Shown piece after piece: positions 26,150-35,933 of a stretch of 64,000 bases of DNA (position 1 is the stretch's first letter; each line of letters opens with the position of its first letter). The notes beneath the pieces were generated by a model that was not told the origin of the DNA, ran no database searches, and was given only the letters and a program-made list of their open reading frames with translations. Both the position numbers and the translations under genes were made by a program. Origin of the DNA: Aquisalimonas sp007126095 (GTDB lineage: Bacteria; Pseudomonadota; Gammaproteobacteria; Nitrococcales; Aquisalimonadaceae); the NCBI RefSeq assembly GCF_048323695.1, contig NZ_JBLWFT010000007.1:62001-126000 (forward strand). Direction: 5' to 3'.

Positions 26150-27493
26150 ATGAAGTGGACGGCGCGAGTTCCTGATCGGCAGCACCTGATGCGTTCGGGC
26201 ATCAACGGTGCCCGTGAGGCTGTTGGCTTCCTGCGGCACGTGGCAGACCGGTTCGTGCAGGACGGCTGTCTGAACAGCGCCGGCACGCTGGCCTACACCA
26301 CGCTGTTGTCGATCGTGCCCCTGTTTGCCGTCGTTTTCTCCGTAATGACGGCGTTCCCCGTGTTCGAGGAGTTCAGCGGGCGCATGCAGGATTGGCTGTT
26401 CCAGAACCTGGTGCCGACGTCCGGCGCCGTGGTGCAGGACTACATCCAGCAGTTTGCCAGCCGGGCGGCAGGCCTCACGGCGGCGGGCCTGGTTGGTATC
26501 ACCGTCGCCGCCATTCTGATGATGGCGGCCATCGACAAGGCCATGAACCGTATCTGGCGGGTTGGCAAACGCCGCCCGCCGGTGCAGAGCTTCATGGTGT
26601 ACTGGACCGTCATCACCGTGGGGCCGTTTCTTGTTGCAAGTTCGTTGGTGCTGTCGTCCTATCTCATCGCCCTGGCTGAGTTCACCGACGTGGCCGACGG
26701 TGGCTCGCTGCAGCAGCGCCTGCTGGCGATCACGCCCTTTGTCGGCGTGGTGCTGGCGTTCACTTTTCTGTATGCGGCGGTGCCCAATCGGCGCGTGCCG
26801 GTCTGGCACGCCGTCACCGGTGCGGTGGTCGCCGCGGCGTTGTTTGAAGTGGCCAAGTACGGGTTCGCGGCTTTCGTCACGACAATGCCGACCTACGAGG
26901 CCATCTACGGCACGCTGGCGGCGTTGCCGATATTCCTGATCTGGATCTACGTCTGCTGGGTCGTGGTGCTGCTTGGCGCCGAGTTCACCCAGGCCCTGGC
27001 CGGGTACCGTCAGGGGCGGCGTGGATCACTGTCGGACCCGCGACTGGCACTGGTGCTGGCGGTGCGATTGACTGGCGATTTCTGGCGTGCTCAGCAGCAG
27101 GGCCACGGGCTCACCCTGCAGGACCTCCTGAAGCGAGAACCCGACGCCGACGAGGCCGCCGTGTCCGAGGCACTGAAAGCGCTGGAACATGCGCGGGTGG
27201 TGCGTCGTACCGAGGAGGGGAGCTGGGTGCTCGCCCGCGACCCATCCACCTATACGCTGCTCGACCTCTATCGCAGCTACCCGTTCGTCCTGGCCGATGT
27301 GCCGGCGCGGTTGCGCGATCGCGATGCCTGGAACCGGGCGCTGTCGCACACCCTGGCCGAGGCGATCGGCCGGATCGAGGGCATTCTCGACCAGCCGGTG
27401 CGGGATCTGTTCGAAGCGGGCCCGGCAGCGCGCGGTGGGCAGGGTGACGACGACCGGCCACCGGATCGGGCCGCTGGCGGCGGCAGTGGGTAG
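26150..27493 (+). CDS. YihY/BrkB family membrane protein
   Basis: The 447-residue inner-membrane protein has six helices in residues 30-300. Family signatures are AGTLAYTTLLSIVPLFAVVFSV, AAIDKAMNRIWRV and PTYEAIYGTLAALPIFLIWIYVCWVVVLLGAEFT. The C-terminal 140 residues are cytoplasmic and winged-helix-like (AVSEALKALEHARVVRRTEEGSWVLARD), as in the long UPF0761 group. It was once called ribonuclease BN in error; the real role, probably in transport or the envelope, is open. ATG at 26150 was preferred to an upstream GTG at 26111. Confidence 0.88.
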   Translation: MKWTARVPDRQHLMRSGINGAREAVGFLRHVADRFVQDGCLNSAGTLAYTTLLSIVPLFAVVFSVMTAFPVFEEFSGRMQDWLFQNLVPTSGAVVQDYIQQFASRAAGLTAAGLVGITVAAILMMAAIDKAMNRIWRVGKRRPPVQSFMVYWTVITVGPFLVASSLVLSSYLIALAEFTDVADGGSLQQRLLAITPFVGVVLAFTFLYAAVPNRRVPVWHAVTGAVVAAALFEVAKYGFAAFVTTMPTYEAIYGTLAALPIFLIWIYVCWVVVLLGAEFTQALAGYRQGRRGSLSDPRLALVLAVRLTGDFWRAQQQGHGLTLQDLLKREPDADEAAVSEALKALEHARVVRRTEEGSWVLARDPSTYTLLDLYRSYPFVLADVPARLRDRDAWNRALSHTLAEAIGRIEGILDQPVRDLFEAGPAARGGQGDDDRPPDRAAGGGSG

Positions 27494-27514
27494 TAACCGG
27501 AACGGAGGAGGGGT

Positions 27515-27787
27515 ATGTCGCAAAAGTGTCTGCTTGGTCACGTCTCCGGGCGGGTCCAGGGGGTATTCTTCCGGGGAAGCGCGCAGGAAGAAGCGCGCAG
27601 ACTGGGGCTGCGCGGGTATGCCATGAATCTGCCGGACGGGCGGGTCCAACTCTTGGTCAGTGGCCCCGACGCGGAACTCGAGGCGTTTCAGGCATGGGTC
27701 GCGCAGGGCCCGCCCAATGCAAGAGTGGATGACGTGGTCTGGGAGCCCGCGACCGACGCGCCGCCCGCGGGCTTTCAGGTACGGTAG
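27515..27787 (+). CDS. acyP: Acylphosphatase
   Basis: The 90-residue enzyme hydrolyses acyl phosphates. The catalytic pair is Arg20 in GRVQGVFFRGSAQ and Asn38 in AMNLPDGRVQLLVSG. CGGAGGAGGGG upstream of the ATG is a strong ribosome site. It follows the YihY gene by 21 bases and may share its transcript. Confidence 0.95.
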   Translation: MSQKCLLGHVSGRVQGVFFRGSAQEEARRLGLRGYAMNLPDGRVQLLVSGPDAELEAFQAWVAQGPPNARVDDVVWEPATDAPPAGFQVR

Positions 27788-27856
27788 AGCCGCTCCTGTT
27801 CCATCGGCGAACGGCACTTTGTCCGCGGCTTGGCGGCAGAAGCGCTTCATCCCAGG

Positions 27857-27885
27857 TTGGTCTCGGAGGCCGGTGGCGCTATCAT
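27857..27885 (+). promoter_or_regulatory. Sigma-70-type promoter of the cytochrome genes
   Basis: TTGGTC (27857-27862), a 17-base spacer and TATCAT (27880-27885) lie in the 226-base gap before the first cytochrome gene. The start would be about 120 bases before its ATG. Confidence 0.45.
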
Positions 27886-28013
27886 CTGCTACTTCTCAAC
27901 CTTTACGGTCGGGTCGATCCATGGAACCATACGCGCTGGTTTGCGGGTCGCAATTCACCGGGGGCGTGTGTCCTGGTCGACCACTGGATCAAGATTCAGC
28001 AAGAGAGCACTCA

Positions 28014-28343
28014 ATGAGATTGAAGACCTTGTTCCTCGGGCTGGCGCTCGGCGCCGTGGCTGGAGTTGGCACCGCCCAGGCGGATGATGAAGCGGGTGAT
28101 CCGGTGCGGGGCGAACGCCTGGCTGATACGTGCATGGGGTGTCATGCCGTCGAGGGTGCGCGCAACGCTTATCCGTCGTACCGCGTTCCCAAACTGGGCG
28201 GGCAGTTCGAAGAGTATCTGGTGATTGCCCTGGAAGCGTATCGGGATGGCGAGCGGGATCACCCCACCATGAACGCCCAGGCGCACGGTCTCAGCGACCA
28301 GGAGATGCGCGACATTGCCGCATTCTTTGCGCAGGAGCGCTGA
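28014..28343 (+). CDS. Small periplasmic cytochrome c
   Basis: The 109-residue protein has a Sec signal peptide (MRLKTLFLGLALGAVAGVGTAQA) and one haem site, CMGCH, with a later Met (HPTMNAQAHGLSDQEMRDIAAFF) likely to be the sixth ligand. It is a class I cytochrome of the c4/c5-like group, probably a diffusible electron carrier. It is paired with a second monohaem cytochrome 54 bases downstream. Confidence 0.9.
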   Translation: MRLKTLFLGLALGAVAGVGTAQADDEAGDPVRGERLADTCMGCHAVEGARNAYPSYRVPKLGGQFEEYLVIALEAYRDGERDHPTMNAQAHGLSDQEMRDIAAFFAQER

Positions 28344-28397
28344 TTTGCCAGCGGTCGCCGGTACACAGTCAGGTTTCCAGCAGGAAGTCAGAAAACG

Positions 28398-28745
28398 ATG
28401 ATGAAATCCAGTTCACTTTCCGCAATCGGCGCGCTGGCGCTGATGATATCCGCACCGGCGCTGGCCATTGACCGTGGAGATCCCTCGGTCGGACAGCAGA
28501 TCGCCGAAGACCAGTGCATTGCCTGTCACGCGGTGGACGGCTCCCAGAGCAACCCGGAGTGGCCAAAGCTGAGCGGTCAGTACGCGGATTATCTCTTCCG
28601 TTCCCTGCAGCAGTACCAGGACGGCACGCGCGAGAATGCCGTCATGCAGGGGCAGGTGGAAGGTCTCTCCACCCAGGATCTCCGTGATCTTGCGTCGTAC
28701 TATTCACGGCTGGACGGCGATCTGTACGTTCCGCGGAAGCGCTGA
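28398..28745 (+). CDS. Small periplasmic cytochrome c
   Basis: The 115-residue protein has a signal peptide (SAIGALALMISAPALA) and one haem motif, CIACHAVDG. YADYLFRSLQQYQDGTRENAVMQGQVEGLSTQDLRDLASYYS resembles each half of cytochrome c4 and carries the probable axial Met. With the preceding gene it looks like a dihaem c4 split into two single-domain proteins. Confidence 0.9.
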   Translation: MMKSSSLSAIGALALMISAPALAIDRGDPSVGQQIAEDQCIACHAVDGSQSNPEWPKLSGQYADYLFRSLQQYQDGTRENAVMQGQVEGLSTQDLRDLASYYSRLDGDLYVPRKR

Positions 28746-28757
28746 GCGCACTCCGTT

Positions 28758-28794
28758 ACGCCGTTTTGGGCAGTGATGACGCCCACGACGGCGT
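28758..28794. terminator. Hairpin between cytochrome and regulator genes
   Basis: ACGCCGT/ACGGCGT and TGGGC/GCCCA pair around a 2x2 internal loop between two convergent genes. There is no strong T-tract after the stem, so this is a tentative terminator. Confidence 0.4.
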
Positions 28795-28802
28795 GATCCC
28801 GT

Positions 28803-30215
<1,413 letters not shown>

Positions 30216-30454
30216 GCGTCAGCCCCTTATGGGTCAATCGAAAGCGACGTATTCGGACAATCGGGTGAGGGGTGCCCAGCGGCCAATCCCGCAAAGGGTT
30301 GCGCCGACGGGGTCCGCCTCGCTGACCGACATGGTGCGACTCAATGGACCACTTCAGCTGTTTCATGGTCAATTATGACCCATGAGGCCATTGGTGCGTC
30401 AAATCCACATGTTCAGCGTCCGGGTCCTTGCAGTCCCGCGACAGCGGTCCTGGC

Positions 30455-30463
30455 TGCTATGAT
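30455..30463 (+). promoter_or_regulatory. Extended -10 promoter of mobA
   Basis: TGCTATGAT has the extended TGn motif and a 5-of-6 -10 box, 30 bases before the mobA ATG. No -35 is recognisable. Confidence 0.4.
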
Positions 30464-30493
30464 GCGACCCTGTGCGGCAGGCAGGACAGCGCC

Positions 30494-31120
30494 ATGACCC
30501 GACCTGAAACTAACACCGTTACGGGAGTCGTGCTCGCGGGTGGTCGCGCGACACGCATGAACGGCACCGACAAGGGGCTGGTGGAGGTTGCCGGTGAGCC
30601 CATGGTGGATCACGTGATCAGGCGTCTGCGCCCCCAGGTGGCGGCGCTGGTGATCAACGCCAACCGCAGTCACGCCGTCTACGCCACCCGTGGCTGGCCC
30701 GTGGTGCCGGATGCGTTCGGCGAGTTCGCCGGTCCGCTTGCAGGCATGGCTGCGGGGTTGCGGGCGGCGGAGACCGAATGGGTCGTGACGGTGCCCTGCG
30801 ATTCGCCCCTGGTACCGGCGGATCTGGTCACCCGGCTCAGTCGCGCGGTTGTTGATGCGGCCGCAGATGCTGGTGTGGCGTCCGGCGCGGGCCGCATGCA
30901 GCCCGTGTTCGCGCTGCTGCCACGCCGCCTGCTGCCGGATCTCGAATCGTTCCTGAGCGAAGGCGGGCGCAAGATCGATCGCTGGTATGCGCAGCATGCA
31001 GTGGTCGATGTGGAGTTCGACGACGCCGAAGGCGCATTCCTGAACGTGAACACACCGGACGACCGGGACCGGCTGGAAGCGCGGCTTGAGGGCCGCCCGC
31101 ACCCGGAAGCCGATCACTGA
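30494..31120 (+). CDS. mobA: Molybdenum cofactor guanylyltransferase
   Basis: The 208-residue enzyme attaches GMP to molybdopterin to make the guanine dinucleotide form used by DMSO-reductase-family enzymes. The nucleotide loop is VVLAGGRATRMNGTDKGLVEV, and Asp in TVPCDSPLVP binds magnesium. FLNVNTPDDRDRLE is the family end. The formate dehydrogenase encoded downstream belongs to the family that needs this cofactor form. Confidence 0.95.
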   Translation: MTRPETNTVTGVVLAGGRATRMNGTDKGLVEVAGEPMVDHVIRRLRPQVAALVINANRSHAVYATRGWPVVPDAFGEFAGPLAGMAAGLRAAETEWVVTVPCDSPLVPADLVTRLSRAVVDAAADAGVASGAGRMQPVFALLPRRLLPDLESFLSEGGRKIDRWYAQHAVVDVEFDDAEGAFLNVNTPDDRDRLEARLEGRPHPEADH

Positions 31121-31162
31121 TTGCCGTTCCTTCCGCAGATTGAGAAAGAGGGACCCGGATTC

Positions 31163-33556
31163 ATGCCAGACCAGCACATGCCAAGCGACAGCGATCCGCT
31201 TGCGGGCGCGGATCACGCCGCGTATGCCGAAGCACTGGCCGGTGCGACCGTCAGTCGTGACGCGATCCGCAGACTGAACCGGCACGCCGCGCGGAACGCG
31301 GCGCCGCTGGTGATTACCGGCTCGGGAACGGCCCCCCTCCTGGCGCAGTGGTCGCGCGCCCATGAGCGCAAACATCCCGAGGCTGCCTGTTTCACCCATT
31401 TCGTCGGCTGTACCGGCGAGAGCCGGGGGACGGAGCGGTTGCTCGAGCGGTTGCTGCTGTGGCTGCGCGCCTGTAGCGGCATGCCCGACCCGCTGCCCGT
31501 GGATGGCGAGGCTCGGCGCGAGGTGTTGCCGAACTGGCTGGCCCGGGCGGCGGCGCGCGGAACGCTGGTGATCTTGCTCGATGCCGTGGATGCGCTGGCG
31601 GATGACGATGCCGGTGCCGCGCTGGAGTGGCTGCCGACCCATCTCCCGCCCGGGGTGCGCATGATCATCGGCACCGCCGCCGGCGCGCCCGTCGCCGAGC
31701 AGTTGCGCCACCGCGGCTGGCAGGTGGAGGGCCTGGCGGAGAGCGGCGAATCGGACGCTGAGCCGGTATCGGTGGATCCGTACCCGGCGGAGCCGCTGCG
31801 CTTGCTCTGGGCGAGCCGCAGCGGCGTGACGCCGGAGGAGCTGGCGGCGGCCGGGCATGATGCAGGGGCGCTGGGCGAGCTCGTGTGCCCCCTCGGGGAC
31901 CGCCTGACCCTGGCGGGTCCCTGCGTGCGCGATGCCGTCCAGCGTCGGCTGTTGCCCGACGGTGCCGAGCGCCAGGCCGCCCACGCGGCTCTGGCGGCCC
32001 TCGTGAAGCGCGCCGGCAGTGCGAGCCGGCGGCTGCAGGAGGTGCCGTGGCAGTGGGCGGAGGCGCGGCACTGGGAGGAGCTGGCCGCGGAACTGGCCGA
32101 CCCCGATACCCTCTCGACACTGCTCGATCAGCCGGATCGGCTGGACCTGTTCCGCTACTGGTCGGCATGGGGCGAGGCGGACACGCTCGCCAACTGGTAT
32201 GCCGACCGGATTCCGGGCTGGCGTCGGCAGCTGGCTCCGGATGCGCTGGCGGAGCTGCTGCTCGGGCTGGCCTCGGCGCTGCGTGACCTGGGCGCGACGG
32301 ATGCCCTCCGGGCCCACATCGACGCGCTGGACAGCGAACAGGCCCAGCTCCCCGTTTCGTTGCAGGCGCGGGCCCTGGCCGTACGCGGCAGCTGGCTCAT
32401 GGACCGTGACGAACACGGGGCGGCGGAAGCGCCGCTGCGCCAGGCGCTGGCGCTGCGTCTGGAAGCCCACGGCGCCGACCACCCGGAGACCCGTACCAGC
32501 CGCCACCAGCTGGCCACCTGGCACGAGGAGCGCGGGGAACTGCAGCAGGCCGTGGAGCTATACCGCGAGGCGCTGCAGCAGCGCGAACGCACTCTGGGGC
32601 AGCGGGATGCGGGGCTGATCCCGTATCTCACCAACATCGGTGCAGTCTACAAGGCCATGGACGACATCGCCGCCGCCAAGCCGTGGTACCGGCGCGCCCT
32701 GGATATCGCCGAACGGCAGTACGGCAACGGCCACCCCACCACGGCCGCATGCCTCGACAATCTCGCCGGCGTGATTTATGCGGAGCACGATTTCGATCAG
32801 GCAGAGACGCTTTACCAGCGCGCCCTTGGTATCGCCGAGACGGTGTTCGGCGCCATGCATGCGGCCACCGCCGCGGCGGCCCACAACCTGGGCGCGGTGA
32901 TGGACGCGCGGGAGGATTTCCGTACCGCCGAAATGCTGTTCCAGCGCGCCCTGGATGTCCGGGAGGAACTGTTCGGCGCGGAACACGTGGATACCGCGTC
33001 CACGTTGCACAATCTGGCCGGCGTCAAGGACGCCATGGGTCGCTATACCGACGCCGAACCTCTCTACCGCAAGGCGATTGCCAACTGGGAGGCACTGGTG
33101 GGGGAGCAGCACCCGGCCACGGCCACCAGCGTGAACAACCTCGCGGACCTATTGCGGGAGACGGGCCAGTACGACGAAGCCGAGCAGCTCTATCGCCGCA
33201 ACCTGGAGACGTGGGGATCGCTGATGGGCGGTGACCACCCCCATACGCTGATGACCCTCTGCGAACTGGCCGGGCTGTTCGCAGAGCAGCAGCGCTACCA
33301 GGAAGCCGAACCCATGTTGCGGGATGCGGTGGACCGGACCGCCCAGGTGCTGGGGCGGGACAATATGGACCACATCAACGCGGTGACCCGCCTGGCGGCG
33401 CTGTACCGGGATACCGGGCGTCGCGATGACGCGCGCCAGCTGCTCAAGCAGGCAGTGCTCTCGGTGGAGGGCACGCTGGGCATGATGTCACCGCGGGTGC
33501 AGAAACTGCGGCGGCATCTGGAGGCCCTGGACGTGGACCCGGACCGGCTGCACTAG
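31163..33556 (+). CDS. TPR protein with degenerate NTPase-like N-terminus
   Basis: The 797-residue protein has two parts. Residues 45-350 resemble the AAA/STAND NTPases found before kinesin-light-chain TPRs: FTHFVGCTGESRGTERLLERLL and Walker-B-like LVILLDAVDALAD. At the P-loop position (residues 49-63) it reads LVITGSGTAPLLAQW, with no GKS/T. Residues 390-790 are about ten 42-residue TPRs (YLTNIGAVYKAMDDIAAAKPWYRRALDIAERQYGNGHP and relatives). It is probably a protein-interaction scaffold. It follows mobA by 42 bases; a role with molybdoenzymes is only suggested by position. Confidence 0.82.
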   Translation: MPDQHMPSDSDPLAGADHAAYAEALAGATVSRDAIRRLNRHAARNAAPLVITGSGTAPLLAQWSRAHERKHPEAACFTHFVGCTGESRGTERLLERLLLWLRACSGMPDPLPVDGEARREVLPNWLARAAARGTLVILLDAVDALADDDAGAALEWLPTHLPPGVRMIIGTAAGAPVAEQLRHRGWQVEGLAESGESDAEPVSVDPYPAEPLRLLWASRSGVTPEELAAAGHDAGALGELVCPLGDRLTLAGPCVRDAVQRRLLPDGAERQAAHAALAALVKRAGSASRRLQEVPWQWAEARHWEELAAELADPDTLSTLLDQPDRLDLFRYWSAWGEADTLANWYADRIPGWRRQLAPDALAELLLGLASALRDLGATDALRAHIDALDSEQAQLPVSLQARALAVRGSWLMDRDEHGAAEAPLRQALALRLEAHGADHPETRTSRHQLATWHEERGELQQAVELYREALQQRERTLGQRDAGLIPYLTNIGAVYKAMDDIAAAKPWYRRALDIAERQYGNGHPTTAACLDNLAGVIYAEHDFDQAETLYQRALGIAETVFGAMHAATAAAAHNLGAVMDAREDFRTAEMLFQRALDVREELFGAEHVDTASTLHNLAGVKDAMGRYTDAEPLYRKAIANWEALVGEQHPATATSVNNLADLLRETGQYDEAEQLYRRNLETWGSLMGGDHPHTLMTLCELAGLFAEQQRYQEAEPMLRDAVDRTAQVLGRDNMDHINAVTRLAALYRDTGRRDDARQLLKQAVLSVEGTLGMMSPRVQKLRRHLEALDVDPDRLH

Positions 33557-34312
33557 CTACTGGCGCCGGATGACGTCCACCAGCAGGCCCGGCGCCTTGA
33601 GGCTGGTCAGTACCACCCGGTCGAACCGGTCGCTGCCGTCGAGGATGTGGCGCGCCGCGGTTTCAGCGGCTTCGCGGGCCACTCCGGAGTCGACCATGTT
33701 CAGCACCGGTACCGGCGTCGCCGACCCCGTGCCCTGCAGCAGCCCGTGCGGGTGCGTGTAGAGCCGCGCCATGGCCGCCGGCGTCAGCAGCTGACCTTCT
33801 GCCAGCTCGGTGATGGCCAGTACCTGGTCCAGACGGTGGGCGATCCGGTCGTTCACCGGGCGCGCCAGCGCGTGCACCGAACCCACCAGCAGCGCCGTAT
33901 CCGCATAGGCCGGGATGCGCGGCTCGTCGTCGCGGGGGGCCTTGATGAGGCGCATGCGGGCGCCATCCGCCTTCACCGCGGTCAGCCCGAAGCCACCGTC
34001 CGCGTGGATGCCCGCCAGGGTCTCGGCCGATACGCCGGCGAGGCGGCCGGCCTTGTCCGTGGGCTGGGCGTAAAGAATGCGCGGGGCGGCATGCTGCGGC
34101 ACCAGCGTCCGGAGCTGCGTCTCGTCATCCACCACAACAGTGGCCTCCAGCCGTGGCGGAGGCTGGTAGGTGAACACCGTGGTGGTCATGGCCGTGCGGC
34201 CCGGGTAGTGCTGGAGCAGGTGGTACAGAAGGGTCTTCTTGCCCCCGGCGCCCACGGCGCAGACGATGCCCTCGCGGATGCCCAGTGCCTCCAGCAGCGG
34301 TTCGATGTTCAC
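33557..34312 (-). CDS. yqeC: YqeC-type accessory protein
   Basis: The 251-residue protein matches the putative selenium-dependent hydroxylase accessory family YqeC. It has a P-loop-like VCAVGAGGKKTLLYHL, TTTVFTYQPPP, VKADGARMRLIKAPRDDEPRIPAYAD and VLTSLKAPG. Such genes sit with molybdenum cofactor genes; the biochemical step is not established. No selenium genes are in the window. Its stop is directly adjacent to the convergent TPR gene and its start overlaps the next gene's stop by 4 bases. Confidence 0.85.
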   Translation of the reverse strand: MNIEPLLEALGIREGIVCAVGAGGKKTLLYHLLQHYPGRTAMTTTVFTYQPPPRLEATVVVDDETQLRTLVPQHAAPRILYAQPTDKAGRLAGVSAETLAGIHADGGFGLTAVKADGARMRLIKAPRDDEPRIPAYADTALLVGSVHALARPVNDRIAHRLDQVLAITELAEGQLLTPAAMARLYTHPHGLLQGTGSATPVPVLNMVDSGVAREAAETAARHILDGSDRFDRVVLTSLKAPGLLVDVIRRQ

Positions 34313-35436
34313 CTGACAGCCTCCTCGGGGACCACGGCCGCCTTCACCGACAGGATTCGTGGCAGAAAGCCCTCCAGCAACCGCCAGCTCCGGCCGCGGT
34401 CACGGCTCGCGAACAGGTGGCCGCTGGAGGTCCCCATGTAGACGCCGCACTCCGGCAGATCGTCCACATCCATGGCGTCACGCAGCACCGAGACGTAGGC
34501 GTGGTCCTGCGGCAGGCCGTGTGTCAGTGCCGTCCACGTGCGGCCGCCGTCGCCGGTGCGGTAGACCCGCAGCCGGCCTTCCACGGTGGTGCGCAGATGG
34601 TTGCTGTCGATGGGCACCACGTACAGCACATCCGGGTCGTCGGCCTCGGTCACCGCCGCGTAGCCGAAGTCGCTGGGCAGTCCGGCGGTGATCTCCGTCC
34701 AGGTCTCGCCCGCGTCGTCGCTGCGGTAGACGCCGTTGTAACACTGCCGGTACAGCCGCTCCGGGTTGCGCGGGTGAACCACCAGACGATGGATGTTGTG
34801 CCCGGTCTCCGGGGCGGCCTGGGGCAGGTGTTCCGCGCGCACGCCGCGGTTGATGGGCGTCCAGTGTCCGCCGTCGTCGTCGCTGCGGAACGCGCCACCC
34901 GCCGATACCGCGGCGAACAGCCGCCGTGGCCGGGTCGGCAGGGTGTGGATGGAGTGCAGCGAGAAGCCGCCCTTGGCGGGCTCCCACGTGCGGCGCGTGG
35001 GATGGTGGTTCAGCCCCTCGACCCCCTGCCAGGAGTCGCCGCGGTCGTGGCTGACGAAAAGCCCGGCGGGGTCGATACCGGCGTACAGCGTCTGCGGCGC
35101 GTCGGTGTCGCCCGGCGCCAGATACCAGATGGCGTTCAGCGCCGAGTCGAACGTGCCGGCGGGGTGGCTCGGCGGCGCCGCGGTGGGCGACCAGGTCGCG
35201 CCGGCGTCGTCGGTGCGGTAGACGTGCGCGCCCCAGATCAGGTGCTTGGCGGCGGCGTAGCCGCGCTGCGGGTCGCGGGGGTCGAGCCAGGCGTGGAGGA
35301 TCTCGTAGCCTGCGATCAGCGGCCCGTCCATGTGCCATGTCTCCCGGTTGCGGTCACTTGTCACGCGAAACAGGCCTTTCTGGGTTCCCACCAGAAGGAC
35401 AACGCGAGTGGCATCGTGCGGGGAAGGCTGGCGCAT
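34309..35436 (-). CDS. BNR/sialidase-like beta-propeller protein
   Basis: The 375-residue protein contains repeated Asp-box motifs (YRTDDAGATWSP, VSHDRGDSWQG, FRSDDDGGHWTP, YRSDDAGETWTE, YRTGDGGRTWTA, ASRDRGRSWRL), typical of a beta-propeller of the sialidase/VPS10 type. There is no signal peptide and the catalytic residues of true sialidases are not apparent, so a glycosidase role is doubtful. It overlaps yqeC and probably shares its transcript. Confidence 0.82.
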   Translation of the reverse strand: MRQPSPHDATRVVLLVGTQKGLFRVTSDRNRETWHMDGPLIAGYEILHAWLDPRDPQRGYAAAKHLIWGAHVYRTDDAGATWSPTAAPPSHPAGTFDSALNAIWYLAPGDTDAPQTLYAGIDPAGLFVSHDRGDSWQGVEGLNHHPTRRTWEPAKGGFSLHSIHTLPTRPRRLFAAVSAGGAFRSDDDGGHWTPINRGVRAEHLPQAAPETGHNIHRLVVHPRNPERLYRQCYNGVYRSDDAGETWTEITAGLPSDFGYAAVTEADDPDVLYVVPIDSNHLRTTVEGRLRVYRTGDGGRTWTALTHGLPQDHAYVSVLRDAMDVDDLPECGVYMGTSSGHLFASRDRGRSWRLLEGFLPRILSVKAAVVPEEAVR

Positions 35437-35534
35437 CGGGCTCCTCGGGTGACGGTGTGAGTGGCATGACGAACCGGGCTGTATTGCACCAGAAAAGTGG
35501 ATTGCCGGCGATCACGAACTGATAGGATATCGGC

Positions 35535-35933
35535 ATGAGCGAGACCGAATTGACGCCTGCGCTGCGCGAGGAGCTCATCGAAGCGTCCCGCCGTGCACTG
35601 CCGGAGGAGGCCTGCGGCATTGTGCTCGGGCACCACGGCGTGATCCGGGAGATCGCGGGCATGACCAATCAGGCGCGCCGCCCGGCAGACCACTTCGCCC
35701 TGGATCCGCTGGAGTATATGCATGCCGAACGTGACGCCGGCAAACGCGGCCTCGACGTGATCGGCATCTGGCACAGCCATCCGGACGGGGAGGCGGTGCC
35801 CTCCGAGAGCGACCGTCGCGCGGCCTGGGCGGGCTGGCTGTACCTGATCGTCGGCTCGCCCGGCGATGGCGGGGCCGAGATCCGGGGCTGGCGTCTCAAC
35901 GGCAGCCGTTTTGAAGAGGAGGTGCTGCGCTGA
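35535..35933 (+). CDS. M67-family JAMM metallopeptidase
   Basis: The 132-residue protein is a minimal JAMM/MPN+ domain. The zinc signature is complete: His80, His82 and Asp93 in HSHPDGEAVPSESD with Ser90, plus a conserved Glu near residue 25 (PEEACGIV). Bacterial relatives cleave after the C-terminal Gly-Gly of ubiquitin-like sulfur carriers. The next gene, overlapping as TGATG, encodes a MoaD-like domain fused to other domains, which makes that carrier the likely substrate. Confidence 0.93.
   Translation: MSETELTPALREELIEASRRALPEEACGIVLGHHGVIREIAGMTNQARRPADHFALDPLEYMHAERDAGKRGLDVIGIWHSHPDGEAVPSESDRRAAWAGWLYLIVGSPGDGGAEIRGWRLNGSRFEEEVLR

Noticed and set aside
30413..32524. 703-codon open frame on the minus strand
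   Set aside because: It lies opposite mobA and the TPR protein and has no recognisable domain; composition is that of a shadow frame.
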